The notes: generated from the sequence alone by a model not told the origin. A DNA stretch of 64,000 bases from Propionibacteriales bacterium (GCA_026392455.1 JAPLCB010000002.1:62001-126000); one strand, 5' to 3'; shown: positions 36,114 to 44,881, counted from the stretch's first letter. Program-made: numbers and translations.

Positions 36114-36198
36114 CAGCCGATCCTTGCCCTACCGGTTCCCTCCCGGCAAACCGGTGGGCCAACCTGTCGAGACCACCGGGCGCGCCTACGCTGACCCG

Positions 36199-36291
36199 AT
36201 GACCTCACCCCTCATCGGTCGCGTGGCCGTGGTCGTCAGGTCCTCCCGCGGGATCGGCCGCACCGAGGTCCGCCACGCGGTCGAGGGCTGA
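36199..36291 (+). pseudogene. Truncated SDR N-terminus remnant
   Basis: MTSPLIGRVAVVVRSSRGIGRTEVRHAVEG* resembles the SDR start (GxVAVVTGSSRGIGR) but ends after 30 aa. Confidence 0.55.
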
Positions 36292-36294
36292 CCG

Positions 36295-36852
36295 GTGGAC
36301 GACCACCCCGACGAGCGGGTTGCCGCGTTCGAGAACGTCGCTCGCGAGCTGATCGAGCCGCTGCGGCGGTTCCTGGCCCGGCGTACGGACCCGGCGACGG
36401 CGGACGACGTGCTGGCCGAGGTGCTGCTGGTCCTGTGGCGCCGGTGGGACCAGTGGGACGGCGGCCCCGAAGCGGCCCTGCCCTGGTCGTACGGCGTGGC
36501 CCGCAACTGCCTGGCGAACGCCGAGCGCGGTGCCCGGCGTCAGCGGCGCCTGGCGGCGAAGATCGCGCGGGTGGACCCGCCCGGGGAGACCGGCCCGGAG
36601 AGTCCGGGCACCACGGGGCTCGACGCAGCGCTCGACACCGGGCTCGAGCAGCTGCCACCCGCCGATGCCGAGCTGCTCCGTCTGTGGGCCTGGGAGGACC
36701 TGAGCCCGGCCGAGATCGCCACCGTTCTCGGGATCACCCCGAACGCCGCGAGCATCCGGTTGCACCGCGCTCGGGAGAAGCTGCGGTCGGTGCTGCGAAA
36801 GCCGGGGCCGGGTGCCGGACATGACCCCGTGAACGAGCGGAGCAAGCAATGA
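36295..36852 (+). CDS. ECF-type RNA polymerase sigma factor
   Basis: DDVLAEVLLVLWRRWDQWDGG (region 2), LSPAEIATVLGITPNAASIRLHRAREKLR (region 4). Confidence 0.9.
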   Translation: MDDHPDERVAAFENVARELIEPLRRFLARRTDPATADDVLAEVLLVLWRRWDQWDGGPEAALPWSYGVARNCLANAERGARRQRRLAAKIARVDPPGETGPESPGTTGLDAALDTGLEQLPPADAELLRLWAWEDLSPAEIATVLGITPNAASIRLHRAREKLRSVLRKPGPGAGHDPVNERSKQ

Positions 36853-37481
36853 CCGAGCACAGCGACGAGACCGACGACGCGCTGCGTCGACGGCTGCGCA
36901 CCGGCGACCCTGCGACCGCACTACCGCCCCTCGACCCGAACCGGGTCGCAGCCCTCCTGGAGGAAACGATGAGCGAGACCCCGAACCACTCCCCGAAGCC
37001 CGGCCGCTCGCGCTGGCTCCTGGTCGGTGGCGTCGCTGCCGCCGCTGCGGTCCTCGGCGTCGTGGCCCTCGGCCTCGGTGACAACGACGAGAGCCCGTCC
37101 GGTGGGGGTAGCAGCACCGAGCCCCTCGCCCTGCCCACCCCGTCGACCACCGAGCTGGAGGCCGGCCCGGCGGTGGCCGCCAAGTGCCTCGCCCCGACGG
37201 CCGAGGCGGCTGCTCGGCAGACCGTCGCGTTCGAGGGGATCGTGACCGAGATCAAGGACGGCACCGTCACGCTCGCGCCCACCCACTTCTACGCCGGCGA
37301 GGAGACCGCGCTGGTCAAGGTCGCCGCGCCCGACCAGGGGATGAGCGAGGCGCCGGATGCGTTCGTCGTCGGCGGCGAGTACATCGTCGGCGCCAAGGAC
37401 GGTCGGGTCGCGATCTGCGGTCTCACCGGACCGGCGGACGCCGACTTGCGTGGCCTCTACGAAGCGGCCTTCGGCAAATAG
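36849..37481 (+). CDS. Single-TM protein, putative anti-sigma/partner of the upstream sigma factor
   Basis: 210 aa; 4-nt overlap with the sigma gene; one TM (WLLVGGVAAAAAVLGVVAL). Confidence 0.65.
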   Translation: MTEHSDETDDALRRRLRTGDPATALPPLDPNRVAALLEETMSETPNHSPKPGRSRWLLVGGVAAAAAVLGVVALGLGDNDESPSGGGSSTEPLALPTPSTTELEAGPAVAAKCLAPTAEAAARQTVAFEGIVTEIKDGTVTLAPTHFYAGEETALVKVAAPDQGMSEAPDAFVVGGEYIVGAKDGRVAICGLTGPADADLRGLYEAAFGK

Positions 37482-37645
37482 GCGTGCAGACCCACGCCAC
37501 GTACCTACAGCGTCAGGAAACGCCGGAGTGTCACACCCTCCCGATCGAGGGCTAGACCTTCTGGGCCAAGTTGGCGAGAACGCTTTTCGTCGCGACGTTC
37601 TCGTATCAATATTGGTCCTGGCCGGGACCCGAGACCCGGCTAGCG

Positions 37646-37677
37646 ACGCCCCGCCGCCTTTCGAGGCGGCGGGGCGT
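37646..37677 (+). terminator. Strong GC hairpin
   Basis: ACGCCCCGCCGCCT-ttcg-AGGCGGCGGGGCGT, 14-bp perfect stem. Confidence 0.75.
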
Positions 37678-37790
37678 TACTCGTCCCGAACCGACACCGC
37701 AGCCGTCGACGACCAGGCGGTGTCCGGAGCTTCCCGAACTCCCATCCCCCCGGGAGAGGACAGACAACCCCCAGAAGTCTGGCCTCGATC

Positions 37791-37819
37791 GTCCCGCCAC
37801 CGTCCCCCGGTGGCGGGAC
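37791..37819. terminator. GC hairpin
   Basis: GTCCCGCCACCG-tccc-CGGTGGCGGGAC-type stem-loop. Confidence 0.55.
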
Positions 37820-37911
37820 GTGGGCGTTCGGTGGCGCTGGTCATCGGCAAATCCGGACCAGATGGTGACGAACCGCCGTGGTCCGCCCCGTCGATGGCGT
37901 AGAACTGCCCT

Positions 37912-38505
37912 GTGGCCGGCGTGGAAGATCCTCTCGACGACGCCGTGAAGCGGATGCTTCGCGGCGACGACGATGCTTTCCGGACGGTCTACCGGTCGGT
38001 GCAGCCGCGCCTGGAGCGCTACCTGACCGCCCTGGTCGGGCCGAACGAGGCCGAGGACGTCGCCTCGGACACGTGGGCCCAGGCCTGCCGGGACATGTCC
38101 TCGTTCACCGGGGATGCTGACGGGTTCCGCGGGTGGGTCACCACGATCGGACGGCACCGTGCCCTGGACCACCTCCGGGCCAAGGGCCGCCGGCCCCAGT
38201 CGGCCGGCACGATCGAGGAGTTCCCCGAGTGGATCTCGGAGGACGACGTCGAGAGCTCGGTGGAGGCGATCCTGTCCACGGGGGCTGCGATCGAGATGAT
38301 CGCGTCACTTCCCCAGGAGCAGGCCGAGGCAGTGCTGCTGCGAGCGGTGATGGGGCTCGACGCCAAGACGGCGGGCAGGATCCTGGGCCGGTCCGCGGGT
38401 GCCGTCCGAACCGCGGCGTACCGGGGCCTGGGCACGCTGGCGAAGCGGTCCCCGCGCCCGCTCGGTGACAATTCTGGCGGAAACCCCGCTGAGGAAGTGA
38501 GATGA
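37912..38505 (+). CDS. ECF-type RNA polymerase sigma factor (second)
   Basis: NEAEDVASDTWAQACRDMSSFTGDADGFRGWVTTIGRHRALDHLRAKGRR; LDAKTAGRILGRSAGAVRTAAYRGLGTLAK. Confidence 0.88.
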   Translation: MAGVEDPLDDAVKRMLRGDDDAFRTVYRSVQPRLERYLTALVGPNEAEDVASDTWAQACRDMSSFTGDADGFRGWVTTIGRHRALDHLRAKGRRPQSAGTIEEFPEWISEDDVESSVEAILSTGAAIEMIASLPQEQAEAVLLRAVMGLDAKTAGRILGRSAGAVRTAAYRGLGTLAKRSPRPLGDNSGGNPAEEVR

Positions 38506-39266
38506 CCATTCGCCACCAGAAGCGACTGACCCGTCGAGCGGCCGAGCGCGCCCTCGACGGTGCCGGCACGTCCGGAATCAGCCACCTCGACGAGCTCCTC
38601 TCCGCCGCCAGCGCGCCGGCCTCTGGTTTCGAGCTGAACCGCGAGGCCGACCTGGTCGCCCTGTTCCGCGCAGGGCACACCGCTGTCCCCGAGGCGACGG
38701 TGACCCGGAGCCAGGCCTTCCGGTTGCGCCTGGCCGGAGCGAACACGGCCATCGCCGCCGGAGTTGCGGTCCTGCTGGCCGGCGGCGGGTTCGCGTACGC
38801 GGCCTCGACCGGCCACCTCCCTGAGATCCTCGGCGGCGACCACCGCTCGGAGACCGGCGCCAGCAACGCGGCGCAGGCTCCCGGTCAGGGCGAGCCGACC
38901 GACGGCCCGACCCGGACGCCCGGTGTCCAGGTCCCCGCCGGTACGCCGACACCATCGCTGCGCGGGCTCTGCCGCGCCTTCCAGGCGCAGGCGGACACCA
39001 ACCCGGGCAAGGCCCAGGACAACCCGGCGTTCTCGGCGCTCGCCAGGGCCGCTGGCGGCAAGTCCGGCATCGCTACTTTCTGTGTCGACCTGATCGGTGC
39101 TCCCCAGGCCGAGCCGACCAGCGGGAAGCCCACGGACAAGCCGTCCGGGAAGCCGAGCACGCTGCCGACGGCCGACGGGACCCCGTCGGCCAACCCGACG
39201 AAGTCGGCCAACCCGAACAAGCCGACGCCGTCCCGTGCCCCCAGCTCGAACAAGAACCCGAACTGA
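38502..39266 (+). CDS. Single-TM protein, putative partner of the second sigma factor
   Basis: 254 aa, 4-nt overlap with the sigma gene; TM TAIAAGVAVLLAGGGFAYA; Lys/Pro/Ser-rich tail. Confidence 0.65.
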   Translation: MTIRHQKRLTRRAAERALDGAGTSGISHLDELLSAASAPASGFELNREADLVALFRAGHTAVPEATVTRSQAFRLRLAGANTAIAAGVAVLLAGGGFAYAASTGHLPEILGGDHRSETGASNAAQAPGQGEPTDGPTRTPGVQVPAGTPTPSLRGLCRAFQAQADTNPGKAQDNPAFSALARAAGGKSGIATFCVDLIGAPQAEPTSGKPTDKPSGKPSTLPTADGTPSANPTKSANPNKPTPSRAPSSNKNPN

Positions 39267-39329
39267 CTCTCACCCTTCTGGGCAGCGGTCCCCTCGTGGC
39301 CGTCGCCGTACAGCGAACGGACCGACCCC

Positions 39330-39506
39330 ATGACCGACCTGGCTTCCGAGAACACCGGCGACTCCGGCTCCTCAGGCCCGCTGCAGAACCTGCGCGCGCG
39401 TCTCGGGTCGATCAACACGCTGACCCAGCGTGAGGTCGACCAGCTGATCGCCCGGTTGCGCTCCCAGGGGCGCTCGGACAAGTCCCAGGCTCCGCCGCCC
39501 GCCTGA
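39330..39506 (+). CDS. Small hypothetical protein (58 aa)
   Basis: MTDLASENTGDSGSSGPLQNLRARLGSINTLTQREVDQLIARLRSQGRSDKSQAPPPA*; below track cutoff. Confidence 0.4.
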   Translation: MTDLASENTGDSGSSGPLQNLRARLGSINTLTQREVDQLIARLRSQGRSDKSQAPPPA

Positions 39507-39548
39507 CATCAGCGGCCACGTGACATCAGCGCCCGTCTGAAATCAGGA

Positions 39549-39588
39549 AAATCGGATTCTTTAGGGATCTATCCCTTTTGTCCGATTT
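39549..39588. promoter_or_regulatory. Nested inverted repeat (operator or RNA structure)
   Basis: AAATCGGA-ttcttt-AGGGAT-ct-ATCCCT-tttg-TCCGATTT. Confidence 0.6.
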
Positions 39589-39661
39589 GTGCCATGATTG
39601 GTCTAGCGCAGTCAGGACGACTCGCAAGAAATAACTCAGATCGCCAACGGGAGGGAACCCC

Positions 39662-39832
39662 ATGAGCGTCGCACACCTCGAGTACCAGACCATCGAAGCA
39701 CCCTCAGCACTGACCGCCATCGCCCGGGCCGAGCAGAAGCTCGCTGACCTCTTTGGCTACTGCGACCGCCTGCACAAGGCCAACATCGAGCACGACCCGC
39801 ACTCGTGCGTGCTGTGCTTCGAACAGCGCTGA
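39662..39832 (+). CDS. Small 56-aa Cys-containing protein
   Basis: MSVAHLEYQTIEAPSALTAIARAEQKLADLFGYCDRLHKANIEHDPHSCVLCFEQR*; GGGAGG Shine-Dalgarno; terminator immediately downstream. Confidence 0.65.
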   Translation: MSVAHLEYQTIEAPSALTAIARAEQKLADLFGYCDRLHKANIEHDPHSCVLCFEQR

Positions 39833-39855
39833 CCCACCTACTTCAGCAACACCCA

Positions 39856-39892
39856 CTGTCCCCCACCCGCCGGGTGGGGGACAGTTGCTTTT
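39856..39892 (+). terminator. Rho-independent terminator
   Basis: CTGTCCCCCACCC-gcc-GGGTGGGGGACAG followed by TTGCTTTT. Confidence 0.9.
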
Positions 39893-39894
39893 CC

Positions 39895-40101
39895 CTGCCG
39901 GCTGAGGTGCAAGCCGACCCCCCTGCCGGTTGAGGTGCAAGCCGACCCCCTCTGCTGGTTGAGGTGCGAGCGGAGCGAGCCTCGAAACCCCTCAGCCACC
40001 CTGCTGGTTGAAGTGAGAGCCGCGCCCTCTGCTGGTTTGAGGTGCGAGCCGACCCCCCTGCTGGTTGAGGTGCGAGCGAAACGAGCCTCGAAACCCCTCA
40101 G
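39895..40101 (+). repeat. Cluster of about six complete or truncated REP-like elements
   Basis: Repeated ctgctggttgaggtgcgagc... units, two complete ones ending cgagcctcgaaacccctcag. Confidence 0.85.
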
Positions 40102-40889
40102 TACCCCAGCGTCCGCAAGTACGACTCCCCCAGCTCGCTGGCACCCCAGATGGTGATCAGCGCGCCGAGGATCATGAACGGTCCGAACGGCACCGCCGTC
40201 TTCCGGTCCGCCTTCTTCGCGACCAGCAGCGCGACCCCGATGATCGACCCCAGGACGAAGCCCAGGAACGACCCGATCAGGAAAGCTCCCCAGGACAGGT
40301 AGCCCAGGACGCCACCCACGACCCCGGCAAGCTTCACGTCCCCGAACCCCATGCCGCCCGGAGCCAGCATCGCGATCAGGAAGAAGAACGCGAACAGCGA
40401 CGCCGCCGCGATCAGGGCCCGCAGCAGCGCGTCCCCGTCACCACCGATGGCCAGCAGCAAAGCCAGCACCGGGTACGCCGGCAGCACCAGCACGTTCGGC
40501 AGACGTCGTACGTCCAGGTCGATCAGGGTCAGCGCGATCCCCAGCGCGACAAAGGTCAGGTACGCCGGCAGCAGCCGCGGCTCGTCGGCGAACCGGACCG
40601 CCGTGCCCGCGAACGCCAACCCGGTACCCAGCTCCACCAACGGGTACCGCGCACTGAACGGCTCGGCACAGTCGAAGCACTTGCCCCGCAGGACCAACCA
40701 GCCGACGACCGGGATGTTGTGCCGGTTGCGGATCGGGGCGTCGCAGTTCGGGCAGTGCGACGGCGGGTTCGCCACCGACTCCCCCCGCGGTACGCGGTAC
40801 GCGACCACGTTGAGGAAGGAGCCGATGGCGAGGCCGAGGAGGCCGGCGAAGATCGCGGTGACGAGCGTCTCCGCCTGGTCGGTGCTCAG
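40098..40889 (-). CDS. pilD: Prepilin peptidase (A24)
   Basis: GSFLNVVAYRVPRGE, zinc CPNCDAPIR...CFDC, GMGFGDVKLAGVVG. The conserved N-terminus requires a start upstream of the track's GTG 40808; CTG 40889 proposed. Confidence 0.88.
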   Translation of the reverse strand: MSTDQAETLVTAIFAGLLGLAIGSFLNVVAYRVPRGESVANPPSHCPNCDAPIRNRHNIPVVGWLVLRGKCFDCAEPFSARYPLVELGTGLAFAGTAVRFADEPRLLPAYLTFVALGIALTLIDLDVRRLPNVLVLPAYPVLALLLAIGGDGDALLRALIAAASLFAFFFLIAMLAPGGMGFGDVKLAGVVGGVLGYLSWGAFLIGSFLGFVLGSIIGVALLVAKKADRKTAVPFGPFMILGALITIWGASELGESYLRTLGY

Positions 40890-42607
40890 CGCTGCGCACT
40901 CCAGCCAAGCACTTCAACGCCACCCGGAGTTGCTGACTTGGCTCGTATTGCCCCTTGCAGATCTGGATCAACACCTGTCGAGCAACTGTTCGCTCCGGGG
41001 CAAACGAACACCCTCAAATAGTATGCATTAACCGCTGGGAAAGGATTCGGGGCCGAATCTGGAACATCGATTAGGTCGTTGCTGACATCTGCACTATTCG
41101 AACCGTTGAACTCAACTCCACGGGCTATAAGTCCCCAAAAGAACAGTTTCTTCGACCTATTGTTCAATCCGATAGATATCACGCCACGCGTTACGTATGT
41201 TGTGCCCTTGATCGTCAGAATTGCCTTTGGCGAGTACCCCGAACTAATTACTGCGCAACTCGTTCCTGACGCAGGAGCTAGCGCACCCTGAGGAACACAG
41301 TCAGCTAACGGGTTCGAACTAGAAGCCTTTAGTCCGTAGATCGCAATCGGAGGACCGCTTGCTGAGTTCGAGGCGCAAATCGTGGCGTGCGCTCCTGGGT
41401 CGCCGTTCTCATTGACTGCGATCCGGGAACTTCCGCCCATAACAAAATTTACGCCGGACGTGGTAGTTGCTCCAGCGCTACCCGGACCGAAGCACGCGTT
41501 AAATCCGCGGAAGTTGGCCCCGTACTCCGTTCCGTCACCCCAGCCGGACGGATCCGCCGCGGGACTTGCATTGGCAGCATCAAAGGTGCCGGCCACAACG
41601 TAACCCTTTGGGACGTTCCAAACCGAAGGGATATTGAAGTGGTAGATACCAGGCTTAAACCAGATGACCTTGTTGGTGCATCCTGTCAATGCATCAAGCT
41701 CCGCCAACCCAGCCATGCCGACGAATGCACCCGGCGAAACTGATTGATACTTTTTCCCTGCGGCGCATGGATTCGGGGTTGTACTGGTTACGATCGAACA
41801 GCTGGCATGATTCGCGGACGGTGGATCAGAGGCTGTAAAGCCAGTGCAAGAGCGAATGACCGGCGGCGAAAGAGGTAGAGCAGGCTGGTCATAGGACGCT
41901 CCGTGCGGGGTCAGGGTCCCCGGATCTTCGCCACGAATATCCGGCGCACTCGAACTGGGTCCCAACTCGCATTTCTGTGTGCCGACATACTGGATTGTTA
42001 GATCCCCGGTGCAGAAGCCTCGGGCCAAGTTGTATGTCGTGCCAACCACTGGCGCAATAGCCCTCCACGTATTGGTCAACCCGCCTGGAACCCGAATATC
42101 CGAGTTGGAGAAAACTCCACCTCTGATTCGAACGGGACCTTTACCTACGTTCGCATAGATCCCGGGTTCGCCAGTCGCAGTGCCGAGGGCAAGCAAAGCG
42201 CTCCCAGGACTGGTGTTCGCAGCCAATGGGTCGCCGCCGGAACCAAGGTTCGTCAAATCAGGTCGACATTCAATGGTGGCGGACATAGCTGGGGTGCCAA
42301 CGCCCGCGGGGTAGAAGTTAGTCAAGTTCTTCGTCGTCGTTCCAGTTCCAGAGCAGAGTGCACCTGGCGCAAAGTTCCCAGACGTCAATCTGACTTGGTT
42401 CACGGCGTACTGGGCCGCACTATCGGCCGCGTACGACGCCGCAGACTGCTTGCGCAGACCCACCGTTGCGGCTGTGTTGGTGAATGACTGGCTCAGCAGT
42501 GCTCCCACTACCAGCGCGACACCAGTAATTATGAACATTGCCAATAGCAGAGTGGCACCAGAATCGTTCTTGGCTCGCCTAGAATATTCCACGACTAAAC
42601 CATTCAC
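40886..42607 (-). CDS. Large prepilin-like minor pilus protein (PilX-like N-terminus, possible tip adhesin)
   Basis: 573 aa; N-terminal DSGATLLLAMFIITGVALVVGALLSQSF then a long Ser/Thr/Gly/Cys-rich ectodomain; inside the pilus cluster. Confidence 0.65.
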   Translation of the reverse strand: MNGLVVEYSRRAKNDSGATLLLAMFIITGVALVVGALLSQSFTNTAATVGLRKQSAASYAADSAAQYAVNQVRLTSGNFAPGALCSGTGTTTKNLTNFYPAGVGTPAMSATIECRPDLTNLGSGGDPLAANTSPGSALLALGTATGEPGIYANVGKGPVRIRGGVFSNSDIRVPGGLTNTWRAIAPVVGTTYNLARGFCTGDLTIQYVGTQKCELGPSSSAPDIRGEDPGTLTPHGASYDQPALPLSPPVIRSCTGFTASDPPSANHASCSIVTSTTPNPCAAGKKYQSVSPGAFVGMAGLAELDALTGCTNKVIWFKPGIYHFNIPSVWNVPKGYVVAGTFDAANASPAADPSGWGDGTEYGANFRGFNACFGPGSAGATTTSGVNFVMGGSSRIAVNENGDPGAHATICASNSASGPPIAIYGLKASSSNPLADCVPQGALAPASGTSCAVISSGYSPKAILTIKGTTYVTRGVISIGLNNRSKKLFFWGLIARGVEFNGSNSADVSNDLIDVPDSAPNPFPAVNAYYLRVFVCPGANSCSTGVDPDLQGAIRAKSATPGGVEVLGWSAQR

Positions 42608-43233
42608 GTCTGCCTCCGCTGACCGAGGAGTGTGACCGTGTACGGATCTCCTCTATTTGAACTATCTTTGACCGTAAACTTGAGATTGATTGTCGATCCG
42701 CCGAGTCCGGTTTGACCGCACGCCCCAACTGTGTAGGCACCGCCACTAATACTGCATTGGATAGTGCCCGCCTCGACGTTTCGCGCAAGTGTCGCGACCG
42801 ATGAACCAATCGCACCGCAGGTAGTCCGCACAAGGTGAGTTCCCTGCTCAGCGGTGGAGTATGTAACGCGAGCGATAGTCGAACCGCCGTCGAGCTCGTA
42901 TTTCACCCAACTCATGGTGATGATCTTTGAAGAGCCCGGCGTTCCACAGTTATCTGCGTCAATGTTGAGTGCATTCGCTGGCGCACCACTTGAGTCTCGT
43001 CGCCCGACGCTCGAAACATCCTGTTGCCAGTACGCTGCGGCAATTTGCTGATCTTTAGACTCATTCAGCCGAGCGCCTACCTTAGCGCCGTTCAACAGGA
43101 ACGAGATCACGGCTGCACTCAATGGCCCCGCGATGAGACCAAGGATTGTTATCGCCACAAGGAGTTCAGGGAGGGTGAATCCCTCTTCGTTACGGAACCG
43201 GCGCACTAGCAACCAACTCCCCCTGCTACGCAT
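42604..43233 (-). CDS. Type IV prepilin-like protein (PilW-like)
   Basis: Class III signal EEGFTLPELLVAITILGLIAGPLSAAVISF; start uncertain. Confidence 0.75.
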   Translation of the reverse strand: MRSRGSWLLVRRFRNEEGFTLPELLVAITILGLIAGPLSAAVISFLLNGAKVGARLNESKDQQIAAAYWQQDVSSVGRRDSSGAPANALNIDADNCGTPGSSKIITMSWVKYELDGGSTIARVTYSTAEQGTHLVRTTCGAIGSSVATLARNVEAGTIQCSISGGAYTVGACGQTGLGGSTINLKFTVKDSSNRGDPYTVTLLGQRRQT

Positions 43234-43670
43234 GGCCTGCGAACGTAAATCCAGATTCGCTCGTCTACCTTCAAATTCACTGAGCTCACTTGGATCTGCA
43301 TTCTTTGGATACCGCCGGATTGGGGACAACTCGCCCACACAGGGGTGTCGGTTTTCGCGGAGTCTCGTGTTGCACATTCAGCCGTACCGGGTACAACGCC
43401 TGCAGTGAGTCCTGTGTCTCCTGGGACGGTGAAGTTGTAGGTCCCGTTCTCGTTGTAGTTCCCCATCGCCACGTCGGTCTGAATTTTTTCGGCGAAGTTC
43501 CTCACCGCAGTGGCAGCCGTGGACTGACGGCGATCAATTCCCGACACCTTCGTTGTCAGGCCGAAGGCTCCAAGGATCGATACCGCAGCGAACCCAAGAA
43601 TTACGACCGATATCAGCACTTCAAGGAGCGTCTCACCTCGATCGTCGCTCGCTGAACGCCCGGCGAGCAT
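43206..43670 (-). CDS. Type IV prepilin-like protein (PilV-like)
   Basis: DDRGETLLEVLISVVILGFAAVSILGAFG. Confidence 0.75.
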   Translation of the reverse strand: MLAGRSASDDRGETLLEVLISVVILGFAAVSILGAFGLTTKVSGIDRRQSTAATAVRNFAEKIQTDVAMGNYNENGTYNFTVPGDTGLTAGVVPGTAECATRDSAKTDTPVWASCPQSGGIQRMQIQVSSVNLKVDERIWIYVRRPCVAGGVGC

Positions 43671-44881
43671 CAGACCTCCACCTGATTGAAGACGCCGTAC
43701 ATGGCAGAAACCAGGGCGACAGCAACAAAGCCCACGATCAGTCCCATGAAAACGATAATCATTGGCTCAAACAGTGCTGTCAGCTTATTGATCTTGTAGT
43801 TGAGTTCCACCTCATAGTACTCCGCGGTGACTTGGAGTTGCTGATCCAGCGAGCCAGTTTCCTCACCGACGCGGAGCATCTGGGTCGCAGTACCCGGAAA
43901 TAGATTGGTGCGGGCTAGTGGTGTCGCGATCCCCTGACCTTCGAGCATCGCTTCCGCGACCTCGCTGAGGCGGCGAATGTAGACCCTATTCTTCAGCGAT
44001 TCCGTGGAGACACGCAGGGCCTCAGGCAGGTTGACACCGGCGCCCACCATCGAGGACAGCACCCGGCAGAAACGTTCCACAAGCGCGTACTGGATCGTCT
44101 CACCGAGGACCGGAACTTTCAGAAATAGTGCATCCCGGGCGTATTTGGCTCCTTCGAAGCGCAACGCGACCCAGGTCACGAGCGCCAGCAGGGCGGCTCC
44201 ACCCAGCAGCGCCCACCAGTAGGCACCCAGGAAGTCGGTGGCACCCAGCAGCATCCTGGTCGGCAGCGGCAGCTCAGCGTCGAGGCTGTCGAAGAAGTCC
44301 TTGAACTTCGGCAGCACGTACACAGCGAGCACCCCGACAGTGACCACCGACATCACAGCGATCACCGCGGGATAGATGGTCGCCGACTTGATCTTGCGAC
44401 GCGCCTCCAGATCCCGCTCGAGGTAGAGCGCCAGCTGCGCGAGCACCACGTCGAGCTCACCAGTCAGCTCCGCCGACCGAACGATGCCCCGGTAGAAGTC
44501 CGGGAAGGTCTTCGGATGCTTGTCCAGGCAGTCCGAGAAGCGCTCGCCCGTGCGGAGCCCGTCCTCGATCTCGTTCATCATCCGCCGGACCGAGGAGTTC
44601 TCCGACTCGGCACCGATCGAGTGCACCGCGTCGAGGATCGGCAGACCAGCGCGGAGGAAGGCCGCCATCTGACGGGACAAGTGCATGATCTCGTCGCGGC
44701 TGATCCGCGGCCCGGTGATCTCGAGCTGGAGGATGCTGACCTTCTCGGTCACCTTCAGGTCGCGGATCTGCTGCTCGTACAGGGCAACCTCGGCGTCGCT
44801 GCGACTTCCAGCCTTGGCAGTCCCCTTGACCGGTGAGCCGTCCAGGGTGGTTCCGACGTACGCGAACTTGGGCATCCTCAA
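43670..44881 (-). CDS. pilC: Type IV pilus inner-membrane platform protein PilC/GspF
   Basis: 403 aa; FLRAGLPILDAVHSIGAES, FPDFYRGIVRSAELTGELDVVLAQLALYLE. Confidence 0.92.
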   Translation of the reverse strand: MRMPKFAYVGTTLDGSPVKGTAKAGSRSDAEVALYEQQIRDLKVTEKVSILQLEITGPRISRDEIMHLSRQMAAFLRAGLPILDAVHSIGAESENSSVRRMMNEIEDGLRTGERFSDCLDKHPKTFPDFYRGIVRSAELTGELDVVLAQLALYLERDLEARRKIKSATIYPAVIAVMSVVTVGVLAVYVLPKFKDFFDSLDAELPLPTRMLLGATDFLGAYWWALLGGAALLALVTWVALRFEGAKYARDALFLKVPVLGETIQYALVERFCRVLSSMVGAGVNLPEALRVSTESLKNRVYIRRLSEVAEAMLEGQGIATPLARTNLFPGTATQMLRVGEETGSLDQQLQVTAEYYEVELNYKINKLTALFEPMIIVFMGLIVGFVAVALVSAMYGVFNQVEV

